From: Adineta ricciae
Lineage: Eukaryota; Rotifera; Eurotatoria; Adinetida; Adinetidae
DNA: 64,000 bases
Reading direction: 5' to 3'
Assembly (NCBI GenBank): GCA_905250025.1
Contig: CAJNOJ010000114.1
Location: 62,001-126,000, forward strand
Under the pieces are notes generated by a model, which saw only the letters and a list, made by a program, of their open reading frames with translations, was not told the origin of the DNA and ran no database searches. Shown here one piece after another: positions 34,035 through 44,082 of this stretch. Position numbers and translations under genes: made by a program. How positions within the stretch are numbered: the first letter of the stretch is position 1; each line of letters opens with the position of its first letter.

Positions 34035-34308
34035 ATTAAGAACACCACTGCGCGATTTTATTCTTTTTACCACGTGTTTTGAATGTCATCACTTCGCTTC
34101 TCGAGAAACATTTATGTGTATTCATTCTATTGGTTGCCTGTGGAAAAGGAGAACAAGTGATTGCACAATGCTGCTTCAATACTAAAAACACACATTTCAT
34201 GTACAGAAATAAAATACTTGTTTTGCCTTTATTCAGAATAAATATGAGTGAAAGTGTAAATGAAAAAGCATTTGTAGTCGTTTTCTTTCCATAAAATATA
34301 AAAATTTG

Positions 34309-35740
34309 TCATTTACATAAGAGAACAGAGACAGTATTTGAACCGGAGTTAGCGGTGACTATATCGAGCTTTCCATCGTAGTTCACATCGCTGACGAAGA
34401 CTGAATGTGGATCATTGCCAACTGAATAAGTAACTTGACTTTCAAATGAGCCTGTGCCAGTGTTGAAAAGCACTCCAACGTTATTGGAACCGGAGTTAGC
34501 AACAATGATGTCAATATTTTGATCTTTATTTATATCAACTGCCGCCACAAAATACGGTAGAGCACCAACTGCATAAGTTACTTGAGAAAGAAATGAGCCA
34601 CTACCAGTATTGAAAAGAATACTGGTAGTATTCGAATTATAATTGGCAGTGATAATGTCGGGGTAATTATCATGATTGAGATCTGCTATTGCAACTGAAT
34701 ACGGAGTCTGACCAACTGGATACGTTACTTGTGACAAAAATGATCCACTACCTGAATTGATGAGCACCCCGGTGTTGTTTGCACCACTATTGGCAGCAAC
34801 GAGGTCGATTTTACCATCGCCGTTGAGATCTGCAGCTGCTATTGATCGTGGTGTTGTACTAACAGAGTAACTTGTTTTATTCGGAAATGATCCATTTCCA
34901 GCGTTGAGTAAAACTGACACCGTATATGAGCCAGAGTTAGCAGCAGCTATATCAGGCTGACTATCATTGTTGAAATCTGCTACGACAACTGACAATGGCG
35001 ATGTGCCACTTGTATAATTTGTTGGAGGAAGAAATGTACCGTTGCCTGCATTCAGCAAAATGTTTATGTAACCGGTGTTTTGAATCGCAGCGATGATATC
35101 AGGTTTATTGTCACCATTGATATCTCGAACGGCTAATCCGAATGGATAAGCTCCGATATAATATTCGACTTGATGAGCAAATGTGCCATTACCATAGTTA
35201 AGAAGCACACCAATTGAATTCGAATTATAGTTACCAACAACGATATCCGACTTATTGTCGTTATTAGTATCGGTAACGAATACCGGAATGGGAACGTAGC
35301 CAACGGAATACGTTATCGCAACTTCAAACATAGTGTATGAATCTAAAAGCAGATCAAATTCGATGCTAATCTTTGTCAGAGTGTGTTGACTGAATATACT
35401 AACATGATCTTGTCCGTGTGTCAGGCATGACTAGCATAGCAGTTGTTTGCACTTGTGGGAACATGAGAGTGACATTGCTGGATGCATTAGCGAATAGTTC
35501 ACAGGCAGAAATTGACTGGTGGAAAGTTGCCGCGCGACACCGCTCATTACTTAAACACATGAATTGACAATCGCGAATATCGGATACGGACACAGTAGCA
35601 AATGGTAAACAAGTTGTATTAACACATTGGAATTGATAACCATCCATAATCGACATTTGAAGTGACCGTGTATCTTGTGCGATGGATTGTGCGATGAATA
35701 GGCACATGAATAACATGACAGAGAATCTCGGGTACAACAT
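34309..35740 (-). CDS. Secreted PAN-like plus seven FG-GAP repeat protein, copy 2
   Basis: Exon 1 is 35404-35740, intron 35343-35403 (61 bp) and exon 2 34309-35342, identical exon lengths to copy 1 (337 and 1034 bp) and 456 aa. Signal peptide VMLFMCLFIAQSIAQ, PAN-like module CQFMCLSNERCRAATF, and the same seven propeller loops. Differences are scattered single substitutions (for example YIGAYPFGLAV for YIGVYPFGIVV), many conservative, which is consistent with two working genes or two alleles. Confidence 0.85.
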
Positions 35741-36109
35741 AACTATGTCGATTTCAAATAAAAATGAAGAATGAAATGGAAATTACTACCTTGGCGTTTT
35801 ATATCCTTGTTTCTTTCATTACTTTAATGGAACACTAATCAATTCAATTTCATTGTTTTGTTATGTCCTGTGACATATATGACGTCGTTTCCTCTAAGAA
35901 ACCAGCGTTTGTTGTCAATTAAGAGATGTATAATTCATTCGAATGACGTAGTTTCGACTTATTTCTCAAAAAATAAGAAGTCATCGCAATCAATTCGATG
36001 GAATGTGCGGAGGAGAATCAACTCTACTTTTGCTGTTAGCTCTGTACACACATAAGACGAAAAAATACATCACGTTTATTACATAAATAGAAATCCGGCG
36101 ATAATATCT

Positions 36110-36205
36110 TGACGTTACACCTAAATATACGCATAATTGTGTATCATTTTTTTCATTGACGTTAATATCCAATCGACTGACGTAAGTAGTAAAAATATAT
36201 AAATA
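36110..36205 (+). promoter_or_regulatory. CRE-type core promoter of an 82-aa gene (A3)
   Basis: TGACGTTA at 36110, TGACGT at 36157 and 36178 (21 bp apart) and TATATAAATA at about 36196-36205. This is near-identical in layout to the A1 promoter. Confidence 0.6.
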
Positions 36206-36268
36206 TCGATCGTTGTTTCTGTCAAACACATATATAACAAAGAATCGTTGAACTCATCACACATCAAC

Positions 36269-36576
36269 ATGTCCTCCTACTATCATCATGAAGAAAGAAG
36301 ACAAAGCTGGTCGTCAAATACTGGTATGTAATCACTCACAAGTGCATATAACCATGTAATCATTGTCTTCTATCTCCTCTAGCTGCACCTACTATGAACA
36401 TGACAAGTCGAGTCACCATTCCAGTTCGCATGTCTCCATCACCAAATCTGTTGAGTCCAAACATCTATGCAGGACCTATGCTTGGGAATGATGTTGGAAA
36501 TGGTTTGAAGTATTCGTATAGTGAACGAACATATACTCTTCCAAGCTATGTCAGTTACTATGAAACCATTGGTTAG
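36269..36576 (+). CDS. 82-aa short-family gene A3
   Basis: Exon 1 is 36269-36323, intron 36324-36382 (59 bp) and exon 2 36383-36576 ending ETIG and TAG. It is the same as A1 except for His near residue 7 and Thr in place of Ala before MNMTSR. It lies downstream of the PAN/FG-GAP gene exactly as A1 does, so it belongs to the second block copy. Confidence 0.75.
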
Positions 36577-36889
36577 ATCAATTCTGACGAGATTTCGAAA
36601 TACATATATCTGACTGCACCTTTTCTTGTATCTAACATGTGTATTTTTTCTTCGAATAAAAGTCAAAATCGATTTGAAACTGCAGTTCTTGTGCGAAACA
36701 TCAAAATAGTGAGTAACTTAAATTGTTGATGAGGATTCACATAGTGTTTATTGAGTTAATAAAGCATATTATTTAGTATCGTATAGACAGAACAGAATTA
36801 GAAATCTGAATAGACTGTTCAAATTATTTGCACACTCCATCGACTCGGTTCATGTTTTATTTAGGTTCATGTCTGTTTGACACTGATGT

Positions 36890-37533
36890 TTATTGCTCGA
36901 TGATTGGCATGATTCGATGACGTTTTGTTCGCCATTTTCGGATACAAAACGCAATGAACTGCACCAATCGTGGCACTATCAACTTCAGAGCTGTGGTCAA
37001 ACCACCGATTAATCCAATGACTACTGTGATGATATAAATAATCGTGCTCTTTGTTTCGATGGTATAAGCACATTTTGTTGGCATGCATTCGCTATAATAA
37101 TTCTCAAACATCGGTGACGGAGTCCATTGCTCGACCATTAGCTGATTCATAAGATTTTCTATTGTGGAGTTTACAAAGGAGCGAACTAACAATGACTTGT
37201 CAAGAGCGATTAAGTTCAGCGGTGCCGACGGAGATATATAGAAAAGTAACTGAGTTAGACAACTTTGGTCATAAAAGCATCGAAGATCGGATTGAAGTAG
37301 TGATTCGATGATATAGCATCCGATATAGAACCCCGGAACAATGAAGAATACTGTACCACTAGGAAACTTCATAAATGTGGATGGATCAGTCCATTTAGCG
37401 GAAGTATAACAGTTACCATTCCCGTATGATTCTGCAGCACCAGCTCCCGTGTCTATTGCCATAAAAAGAAGATAATTTGGTATTCCAGCAGATAATAATG
37501 CGTTAGCTTGCGTCGTACCTCGTATTGTAGAAA
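36890..37533 (-). CDS. Two-pass membrane protein, 5' part missing at an N join
   Basis: The C-terminal 213 codons are nearly identical to member 1 at 27249 (STIRGTTQANALLSAG to RHRIMPIIEQ), including TM2 IIYIITVVIGLIGGLTTALKL. The N-terminal half, with TM1, is lost at the N join at 37534. The few differences (IVPGF for TVPGF, SPSAPL for SPWAPL) show it is a distinct copy or allele. Confidence 0.75.
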
Positions 37534-37534
37534 N
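37534..37534. other. Assembly join (single N)
   Basis: Left flank is the middle of a minus-strand membrane protein gene. Right flank is the middle of short-family exon 2 on the plus strand. Confidence 0.9.
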
Positions 37535-37713
37535 ACATGACAAGTCGAGTCACCATTCCAGTTCGCATGTCTCCATCACCAAATCTGTTGAGTCCAAACA
37601 TCTATGCAGGACCTATGCTTGGGAATGATGTTGGAAATGGTTTGAAGTATTCGTACAGTGAACGAACATATACTCTTCCAAGCTATGTCAGTTACTATGA
37701 AACCATTAGTTAG
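37535..37713 (+). CDS. Short-family gene A4, exon 2 only
   Basis: It begins inside exon 2 (MTSRVTIPVRMSPSPN) and runs to YYETIS and TAG; the usual final Gly is Ser. Promoter, exon 1 and intron are absent because of the N join. Confidence 0.7.
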
Positions 37714-38232
37714 ATCAATTCTGACGAGATTTCGAAATACATATATCTGACTGTGCCTTTTCTTGTATCTAACATGTGTATTTTTTCTTCGAATAAAAGT
37801 CAAAATCGATTTGAAACTGCAGTTCTTGTGCGAAACATCAATTTTGTGAGTAGCTTAAATTGTTGATGAGGATTCACATAGTTTTATTGGATCAATAAAA
37901 CACTATTTATTATCGAACGATAGATGGGATTTTTTTCGAAATTTTTCAGCATTTCCTGTGATCATAAAAATCTATGATATAGAATTTATATTACAGATTG
38001 TTTCAAGATAATTTCAAATTCCGCTTTTCGAACGTATATGATGCCTTTTGATATTATATAGATGTAAAAGTGTATCAAAATGATGAAGACATCCCTTTAT
38101 GTTGGTAATCTCTTAAATATTGAGACGCGAACATAACTTCCAGTTTTGAGAATGGGAAACACTGACATCTCTAATAATATATGACAATCAATTTCACTGC
38201 GTGTTTATTCAATCAAAAAGGTAAAATAGATA

Positions 38233-38456
38233 CTATTCACGGTCATAATCACAATATTGAAAGCATTTTTTGCGATTTTCGAACGTTTCTATTTTCCAAC
38301 AGTTGTTCTTACATTTTGCCCGAAAGAATGAACCTCTAGTACTCTTCACATCTAAAGGAGTGCTTCTCAGATTCATAATAGGATGATTAGTCTCAACTTA
38401 CGTGTAATTCCAAGAAATACAACTGTGAGCATGAAAATGCAAACAATAATACGCAT
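38233..38456 (-). CDS. Small secreted four-cysteine peptide, copy 1
   Basis: Two short exons, each too short to stand out: 38402-38456 (ATG 38456) and 38233-38351. The intron 38352-38401 is 50 bp (GTAAGT...CTTTAG), phase 1; total 57 aa. The N-terminus MRIIVCIFMLTVVFLGI is a signal peptide. The mature part is basic, with SFFRAKCKNNCWKIETF and then KKCFQYCDYD: cysteines at 32, 36, 48 and 52, i.e. C-x3-C-x11-C-x3-C. This spacing is that of helical-hairpin (alpha-hairpinin-like) disulfide peptides, a scaffold used in defence peptides and some venom peptides. It could be antimicrobial, a protease inhibitor or a signal; none is shown. The second copy keeps all cysteines and splice sites. Confidence 0.7.
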
Positions 38457-39118
38457 GATGGGGAGATTATCAATTAGAAAGCCAAACAGTGATTTACGAT
38501 CAATAGATACCGCCGAAGTTTAATTTTTATACAGAGATAAAAGGCATATATTTACATAGCAATGAGTATCAAATAACAATCACATTCTATCTAAATGGCA
38601 CGAAAAAAGGAAAAAACTTATCGAATATAGAATTAATTGCATATCTATAATCCATCCAAAACGTTGCTTCCACCGTTGAAATTGATTCTTATATACGTCA
38701 TCTGAGCGTCCGCATAACACCTACGTCTTTTTCCTCTGTAGAGTGTAAGGACGGTTGTGAAACTATTTCGGTGATAAACCCAGGCGAGAAGAGCCAAACT
38801 TCAGAAATTCAATACTTAAAATGCTATCTGAAGTGAAAGAAATCTCCCCCCTTCTCCCATGAATATACCACACAGTTTTCCAAGAAATCAACTGACTGCG
38901 CAACAGGTCACTGGTGCGCGAGATCTACTGAAGTCGTAAGATATGCAATATCTCTCGCGTGATTATCTACATTTAGTGCTTGAAAGTATGAATTGGAAAA
39001 TATTTCATAAAGATAAAGTATTAAATTGAATACCAAGTGTCTGCAGATTTGTTCTTTGAAAAAGAAGGTGTCTCAAATAAAGGATCGTACATGATATTAT
39101 TTGAGAGTTTTATCTCAG
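38457..39118. other. Spacer, repeated at about 41003-41593
   Basis: No gene is recognised. The sequence is shared with the second segment copy, with scattered substitutions and indels. Confidence 0.45.
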
Positions 39119-39387
39119 TACTTCAAAATATTTTGAAAAGCTTTCTATTCGTAAAAGAAAGCAGATTAAGCCAATCTCAGCTGTATAGAACACTGACGTG
39201 TTAGTTTGAACCACAATTATGAGAGAATACTTCATTGCGAATGCACTGAATCTAGTCGGTAGCTTTGCTATTGTAGTTAAAATTATCGAGAATAACTACA
39301 CGCGTTGCTTGTTGGCGTCGGGATGGACATTCTATGTAGCATGTACTGCAAGCAATTGCAAACGCACTATCAAGGTACACAGCGCAG
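39119..39387 (-). pseudogene. Scavenger-receptor (SRCR)-like fragment, broken copy
   Basis: It aligns by eye with the open frame at 41594-41863 but has several in-frame stops (after SKATD, after CGSN and after VSVLYS). Residues that still match include CSTCYIECPSRRQQ and RNEVFSHNC. The parent motif, a C-terminal half SRCR domain, is described at the intact copy. Confidence 0.5.
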
Positions 39388-40242
39388 GTTTTTGATTGAG
39401 TCCATCATCACAAAGCATTCGAGTCGGTAAAACGGTTCGGCCCACCAGCGGTAAAAAGTGATCTGTGGCAGCATTAGCGCTTCGATTTGTTCATCTATGA
39501 TACATTCCCGTGACAATCAGCTATCAATTGTCGCATGTTCTGCTTTAGTATCAGTACTATTGATTGATCCTAAACTGACATGGCTGGACGACGAGCAGAA
39601 CGTTGAGATTAAAAACGACTCTGAACATTTAGTAATATTTTCGTATATCGTTTATCTTGATTAGAAATGATGCTTTTTCGAACAAAGTCATGTTGAGATT
39701 AAAGTCTGAAGTACTTCAAAGTTCACAAAAAGTTATTTGAATTTGATAACACAGCTCGTAGATTCGGAACGACTCAAGACAAAAGAATATTTGGCTCTAA
39801 ATTGATTGTTGTAAACATCATTATCAAGCACCTACGTATACGTGTACTGGAATAGAACTTGGTATTCTGCGTGAGTCAATCGCTCTAAATAATGGTATCT
39901 GTCGAGAAGAAAGAACTGACTGCAATTCTTGGTAACTAACAATAAGGTTTCTTCGCAGTTGTTCGACCAAAACTATATTGTATCATCGTGGCTGGAGCAT
40001 GAGTAAGGGAGAGATTTTGAAATTAAAATAGAGGATCTAAGTTTCATAGCAATCACCAACAATCTTTGCCAATCAAAAAATAGTCTCGTCCTCTTGCAGT
40101 AAACTACATAGTACTGCTCAATGAATGATGTATTTAGTATAAGAGTCTTTGATATACTCCCTGGCAGTTTTCCTTCCATACGTACAGTGCGCGAAAAATA
40201 TTTCTTATGTATTCTATGAATAGAAACATTTTTATAATCGCT
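39388..40242. other. Spacer, possibly more exons of the SRCR-like gene
   Basis: Minus-strand snatches such as EQIEALMLPQITFY look coding-like but cannot be joined. No supported gene. Confidence 0.3.
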
Positions 40243-40343
40243 TCACGTCATATACCTAAATATGTGCATTTACGCATGTTCGTTTTTCTTTCTCTGACGT
40301 TACTACGTAATCGATTGACGCAAATGGCAAAGACATATAAATA
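40243..40343 (+). promoter_or_regulatory. CRE-type core promoter of short-family gene B1
   Basis: TCACGTCA at 40243-40250, TGACGT at 40295 and TGACG at 40316 (21 bp apart), and TATAAATA at 40336-40343, 60 bp before the ATG. Confidence 0.6.
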
Positions 40344-40402
40344 GCTTCACGTTTCTACTGCAGATCAGTTGTAACCTACCATTTACTTCATCGCACAATA
40401 AA

Positions 40403-40541
40403 ATGTCCTCCTACTATCATCGTGAAGAAAGAAGACAAAGTTGGAATTCCAATGCCGGTATGTCAGCGGATACGAACTCCAGTGACGACAGCTATTGATT
40501 TTGTTTTCTATCTTCTAGCTCCACTTGGTATGAGTATGAGC
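40403..40541 (+). CDS. Short-family gene B1, cut by an N join
   Basis: Exon 1 is 40403-40457 (MSSYYHREERRQSWNSNA), intron 40458-40518 (61 bp) and the first bases of exon 2 (PLGMSMS). It is identical to B2 as far as it goes. After the N the sequence changes to an A-type 3' end, so the apparent gene is chimeric. Confidence 0.7.
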
Positions 40542-40542
40542 N
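40542..40542. other. Assembly join (single N) inside a short-family gene
   Basis: A B-type 5' half meets an A-type 3' end across the N. The DNA after the N repeats the 37.7-40.5 kb segment. Confidence 0.9.
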
Positions 40543-40578
40543 CCAAGCTATGTCAGTTACTATGAAACCATTGGTTAG
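40543..40578 (+). CDS. Short-family A-type 3' tail
   Basis: Only the last codons (SYVSYYETIG, TAG 40576-40578) follow the N; the rest of the gene is missing. Confidence 0.6.
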   Translation, partial: PSYVSYYETIG

Positions 40579-40776
40579 ATCAATTATGACAAGATTTCGA
40601 AATACATATATCTGACTGCACCTTTTCTTGTATCTAACATGTGTATTTTTTCTCCGAATAAAAATCAAAATCGATTTGAAACTGCAGTTCTTGTGCAAAA
40701 CATCTATTTTGTGAGTAGCTTAAATTGTTGATGAGGATGCACATAGTTTTATTCAATCAAAAAGGTAAAATAGATA

Positions 40777-41002
40777 CTATCCACGGTCATAATCACAATA
40801 TTGAAAGCATTTTTTGCGATTTTCGAACTTTTCTATTTTCCAACAATTGTTCTTACATTTTGCCCGAAAGAATGAACCTCTAGTACTCCTCACATCTAAA
40901 GAAGTACTTCTCAGATTCATAATAGAATGATTATAGTCTAAACTTACACATAATTCCAAGAAGTACAACTGCGAGCACGAAAATGCAAACAATAATACGC
41001 AT
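40777..41002 (-). CDS. Small secreted four-cysteine peptide, copy 2
   Basis: Exons 40948-41002 (ATG 41002) and 40777-40895. Intron 40896-40947, 52 bp, phase 1; 57 aa. Signal peptide MRIIVCIFVLAVVLLGI, then SFFRAKCKNNCWKIEKF and KKCFQYCDYDRG, with the same C-x3-C-x11-C-x3-C pattern as copy 1 at 38233-38456. Differences between copies are single substitutions (Thr/Lys, Glu/Gly at the end, several in the signal peptide) with no frame damage, so the gene appears to be maintained. Unspliced, it hides inside a longer meaningless frame. Confidence 0.7.
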
Positions 41003-41593
41003 GATGGGAGATTATCAATTACAAAGCCAAACAGTGATTTACGATCAATAGATGCCGCCGAAGTTTGATTTTTATACAGAGATGATAAAAGGCATTTACT
41101 TCCACCGTTGAAATTGATTCTTATATACGTCATCTGAGCGTCCTTATAACACCTACATTGTTTTCCTCTGTAGTAAATTCAAACAATTAATTTGTTCCGA
41201 TAGATTAGGTGTAAATTTATGAGTGTAAGGACGGTTGTGAAACTATTTCGTTGATATAACCCGGCGAAAAGAACGAAACTTCAGAAATTAAATACTTAAA
41301 ATGCTATCTGAAGTGAAAGAAATCTCTCCTCTTCTCCCATGAATATACCTCACAGTTTTCCAAGAGACCAGTTGACTGCGCGACAGATCACTGGTGCGCG
41401 AGATTTACTGAAGTCGTAAGATAAGCAATATCTGTAGCGTGATTAGCTACATTTAGTGCTTGAAGGTATGAATTGGAAAATATTTCATAAAGATAAAGTA
41501 CTAAATTGGATGTCAAGTGTCTGCAGATTTGTTCTTTGAAAAAAAGGCGTCTCAAATAAAGGGTCGTAAATGGTATTATTTGAGGATTTTATT
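41003..41593. other. Spacer, second copy of 38457-39118
   Basis: It carries a small insertion near 41170-41220 relative to the first copy. No gene recognised. Confidence 0.45.
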
Positions 41594-41863
41594 TCAGTAT
41601 GTCAAAATAACTATTTGAAAAAGTTTTCTATTCATAAAAGACAGCACATTAAGCCAATCTAAGCTGCATAGAACACTGACGTACTCATTTGAATCACAAT
41701 TATGAGAGAATACTTCATTGCGACTGCACTGAATCAAGTCGGTAGCTTTGCTGTTGCAGTTAAAATTATCGAGAATAACTAGACGCGTTGCTTGTTGGCG
41801 TCGAGGTGGATATTCTATGTAACATGTACTATAAGCAATTGCAGAAACGCCATCAAGATACAC
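41594..41863 (-). CDS. SRCR-like domain fragment
   Basis: Open frame of about 89 codons without an ATG start. The stretch RLVILDNFNCNSKATDL followed by IQCSRNEVFSHNC and YVSVLCS has the spacing of the C-terminal half of a scavenger receptor cysteine-rich domain (…L-x-C-x5-L-x2-C…HNC…V-x-C). The upstream part, with a CYIEYPPRRQQ segment, would need earlier exons that I could not join. SRCR domains are extracellular ligand-binding modules. It may be a terminal exon of a real gene or a relic; its partner copy at 39119 is broken. Confidence 0.4.
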   Translation of the reverse strand: MYLDGVSAIAYSTCYIEYPPRRQQATRLVILDNFNCNSKATDLIQCSRNEVFSHNCDSNEYVSVLCSLDWLNVLSFMNRKLFQIVILTY

Positions 41864-42685
41864 AGCGCAGTTTTTCGATAGAGTCCATCATCACAAGGCA
41901 TTCAAGTCGGTAAAACGTAATCTGTGGCAACATTAGCGCTTCGAGCTGTTCATCTGGTACGTTCACGTGACAATCAGTTATCAATCGTCACATGTTCTGC
42001 TTCAGTATCAGTACTTTTGATTGACCCTAAACTGATGTGGCTGACGACGAGCAGAAGGTTGAGATTAAGAACGATTCTGAACATTTTGTACTGTTTTCGT
42101 ATGTCGTTTATCTTGATTAGAAATGATGCTTTTTCGAACAAAGTCATGTTGAGATTAAAGTCTGAAGTACTTCAAAGTTCACAAAAGTTATTTGAATTTG
42201 ATAACACTACTCGTAGGTTTGGAACGACTCAAGACGAAAGAATATTTGGCTCTAAATTGATTGATGTAAACATCATTATCAAACACCTACGTATACATAT
42301 ACTGGAATAGAACTTGGTATTCTGTGTGAGTAAAACGCTCTAAATAATGGTATCTGTCGAGAAGAAAGAACTGATTGCAATTCTTGGTAACTAACAATAA
42401 TGTTTCTTCGGAATTGTTTGAGCAAAACTATATTATATCATTGTGGCTGGAGTATGAATAAGGGAAAGATTTTGAAATCAAAATAGAGGATCTAAGTTTC
42501 ATAGCAATCACCCACAATCTTTGCCAATCAAAAAATAGTCTCGTTTTCTTACAGTAAACTACAAAGTACTGCTCAATGAATGACGTATTTAGTATAAGAC
42601 TCTTTGGTAGTTTTCCTTTCGTGCGTACAGTTCGCGAAAAATATTTCTTATGTATTCTATGAATAGAAACATTTTTGTAATCGCT
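41864..42685. other. Spacer, second copy of 39388-40242
   Basis: A plus-strand frame at 41924-42310 exists only because of indels relative to the first copy and is not supported. Confidence 0.4.
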
Positions 42686-42786
42686 TCACGTCATATACCT
42701 AAATATGTGCATTTACGCATGTTCGTTTTTCTTTCTCTGACGTTACTACGTAATCGATTGACGCAAATGGCAAAGACATATAAATA
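42686..42786 (+). promoter_or_regulatory. CRE-type core promoter of short-family gene B2
   Basis: TCACGTCA at 42686-42693, TGACGT at 42738 and TGACG at 42759 (21 bp apart), and TATAAATA at 42779-42786, 60 bp before the ATG. Confidence 0.6.
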
Positions 42787-42845
42787 GCTTCATGATTCTA
42801 CTGCAGATCAGTTGTAACCTACCATTTACTTCATCGCACAATAAA

Positions 42846-43152
42846 ATGTCCTCCTACTATCATCGTGAAGAAAGAAGACAAAGTTGGAATTCCAATGCCG
42901 GTATGTCAGCGGATACGAACTCCAGTGACGACAGCTATTGATTTTGTTTTCTATCTTCTAGCTCCACTTGGTATGAGTATGAGCAATCGCATCAATATTC
43001 CAGTTCAGATGGCTCCTCCATCTAACTTGTTAAGTCCAGCCATCTATGCAGGGCCACTTCTTAGTGATGTTGGAAATGGTATGAAGTATTCATACAGTGA
43101 ACGAACGTACACTCTTCCTAGTTATATTAGTTACTATGAAACCATTGGCTAG
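42846..43152 (+). CDS. 81-aa short-family gene B2
   Basis: Exon 1 is 42846-42900 (MSSYYHREERRQSWNSNA), intron 42901-42961 (61 bp, GTATGT...TTCTAG, phase 1) and exon 2 42962-43152. It is the only complete B-type member. It shares the N-terminal 14 residues and the C-terminal YSERTYTLPSYISYYETIG with the A type but differs in the middle (INIPVQMAPPSNLLSPAIYAGP). The conserved ends and variable middle suggest selection on the ends. No known family. Confidence 0.75.
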
Positions 43153-44082
43153 ATTAGTCCGCAAGTACAACAATGTTCCGAAAGGTTCAATGTGACACTT
43201 TCTCGAGTTTTCTGTAAATTTAAAAAATGTGAATAAAACTCAACTTTCTAATATCTCTAATTACTCTTGTTGCTTTTTCTGTATTCGACAGTTAGATATG
43301 GAGTTACATGTGTTATTCACTGAGTCAGTGTGACTGCATGATCGTAGATTTATTCTCATAGTTTATATCACTGATTGTTACCATAATACGAGAATTAGCA
43401 AAAACGAAAACCTACTTCGCATATCGAAGGAAGACATTGTTTGTTTCTCAGTTACACCATTTCCATAAACTGGTAGATAACGATATCCGATGATGTATTA
43501 ACGAATAGAACGTCACATGAAAATCAATAGGCAGGATCGAGGAGAGTAAGAAGGATGTGATTGAACGCAACAGACTGCCATGTGTACTGGAACTTTAGGG
43601 AGGAATTCAAAGATTAACCTGTATCTCATATATTAGTGAAGAGTAATAAATATAAGAGAAGTTTATCAGACTGTTGAATTTATTGGGATACCACGCGTAA
43701 CATTTTTAGCACTGATGCTGTGTTAATGCAACAGTACACGAAAGAGAGACAAATGCCGTTGAAAGCACATTTTGAGCTTTCTCTACCATAATCAACATCA
43801 GTTGCTAGTGACTTATGTTGATCGCCAATTGAATGAGTAACATAACCGAATATTTTAACTACCTGATTGTCTCTGATATTTTAAAGTACGATTGTACAAC
43901 TGGCGGTTCCAATATTTCCAGATCATTCTATCGCTGACGTCACGAAACCAGCGTTTTTGCATCTTAAAATTCGTGCGTCTGAATATTTCTCGTGGGCATT
44001 CTTTTTCGTTGTAGAAGTTTTATTTGTTAACAAATGTGCATTGTTTCAGAATAACAACTAAAATAACAATTAACAATAAATA
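43153..44082. other. Spacer, repeated at 55225-56159
   Basis: No gene recognised; close match to the second block copy. Confidence 0.5.

Larger units (their letters stand above)
37680..40541. repeat. Duplicated segment 2 (partner 40543-42976)
   Basis: Short-gene 3' end, four-cysteine peptide gene, SRCR-like fragment and B-type short gene recur after the N at 40542. The partner lacks about 300 bp near 37890-38200. Confidence 0.8.

Noticed and set aside
36439..36666. Minus-strand frames antisense to the short gene family (also 37576-37803 and 40492-40698)
   Set aside because: They mirror the spliced plus-strand exon, which has the promoter, splice sites and better conservation.
40777..41133. 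A single unspliced 118-codon reading of the four-cysteine peptide locus
   Set aside because: It reads through a clear intron and has no signal peptide; the two-exon model gives a signal peptide in both copies.
41924..42310. 128-codon plus frame near the SRCR-like fragment
   Set aside because: The corresponding DNA at 39458-39845 is interrupted by stops and indels; no motif.
38457..42685. Mobile element as the cause of the segment duplication
   Set aside because: No terminal repeats, transposase or reverse-transcriptase frame were seen, and the repeat edge coincides with an N join.
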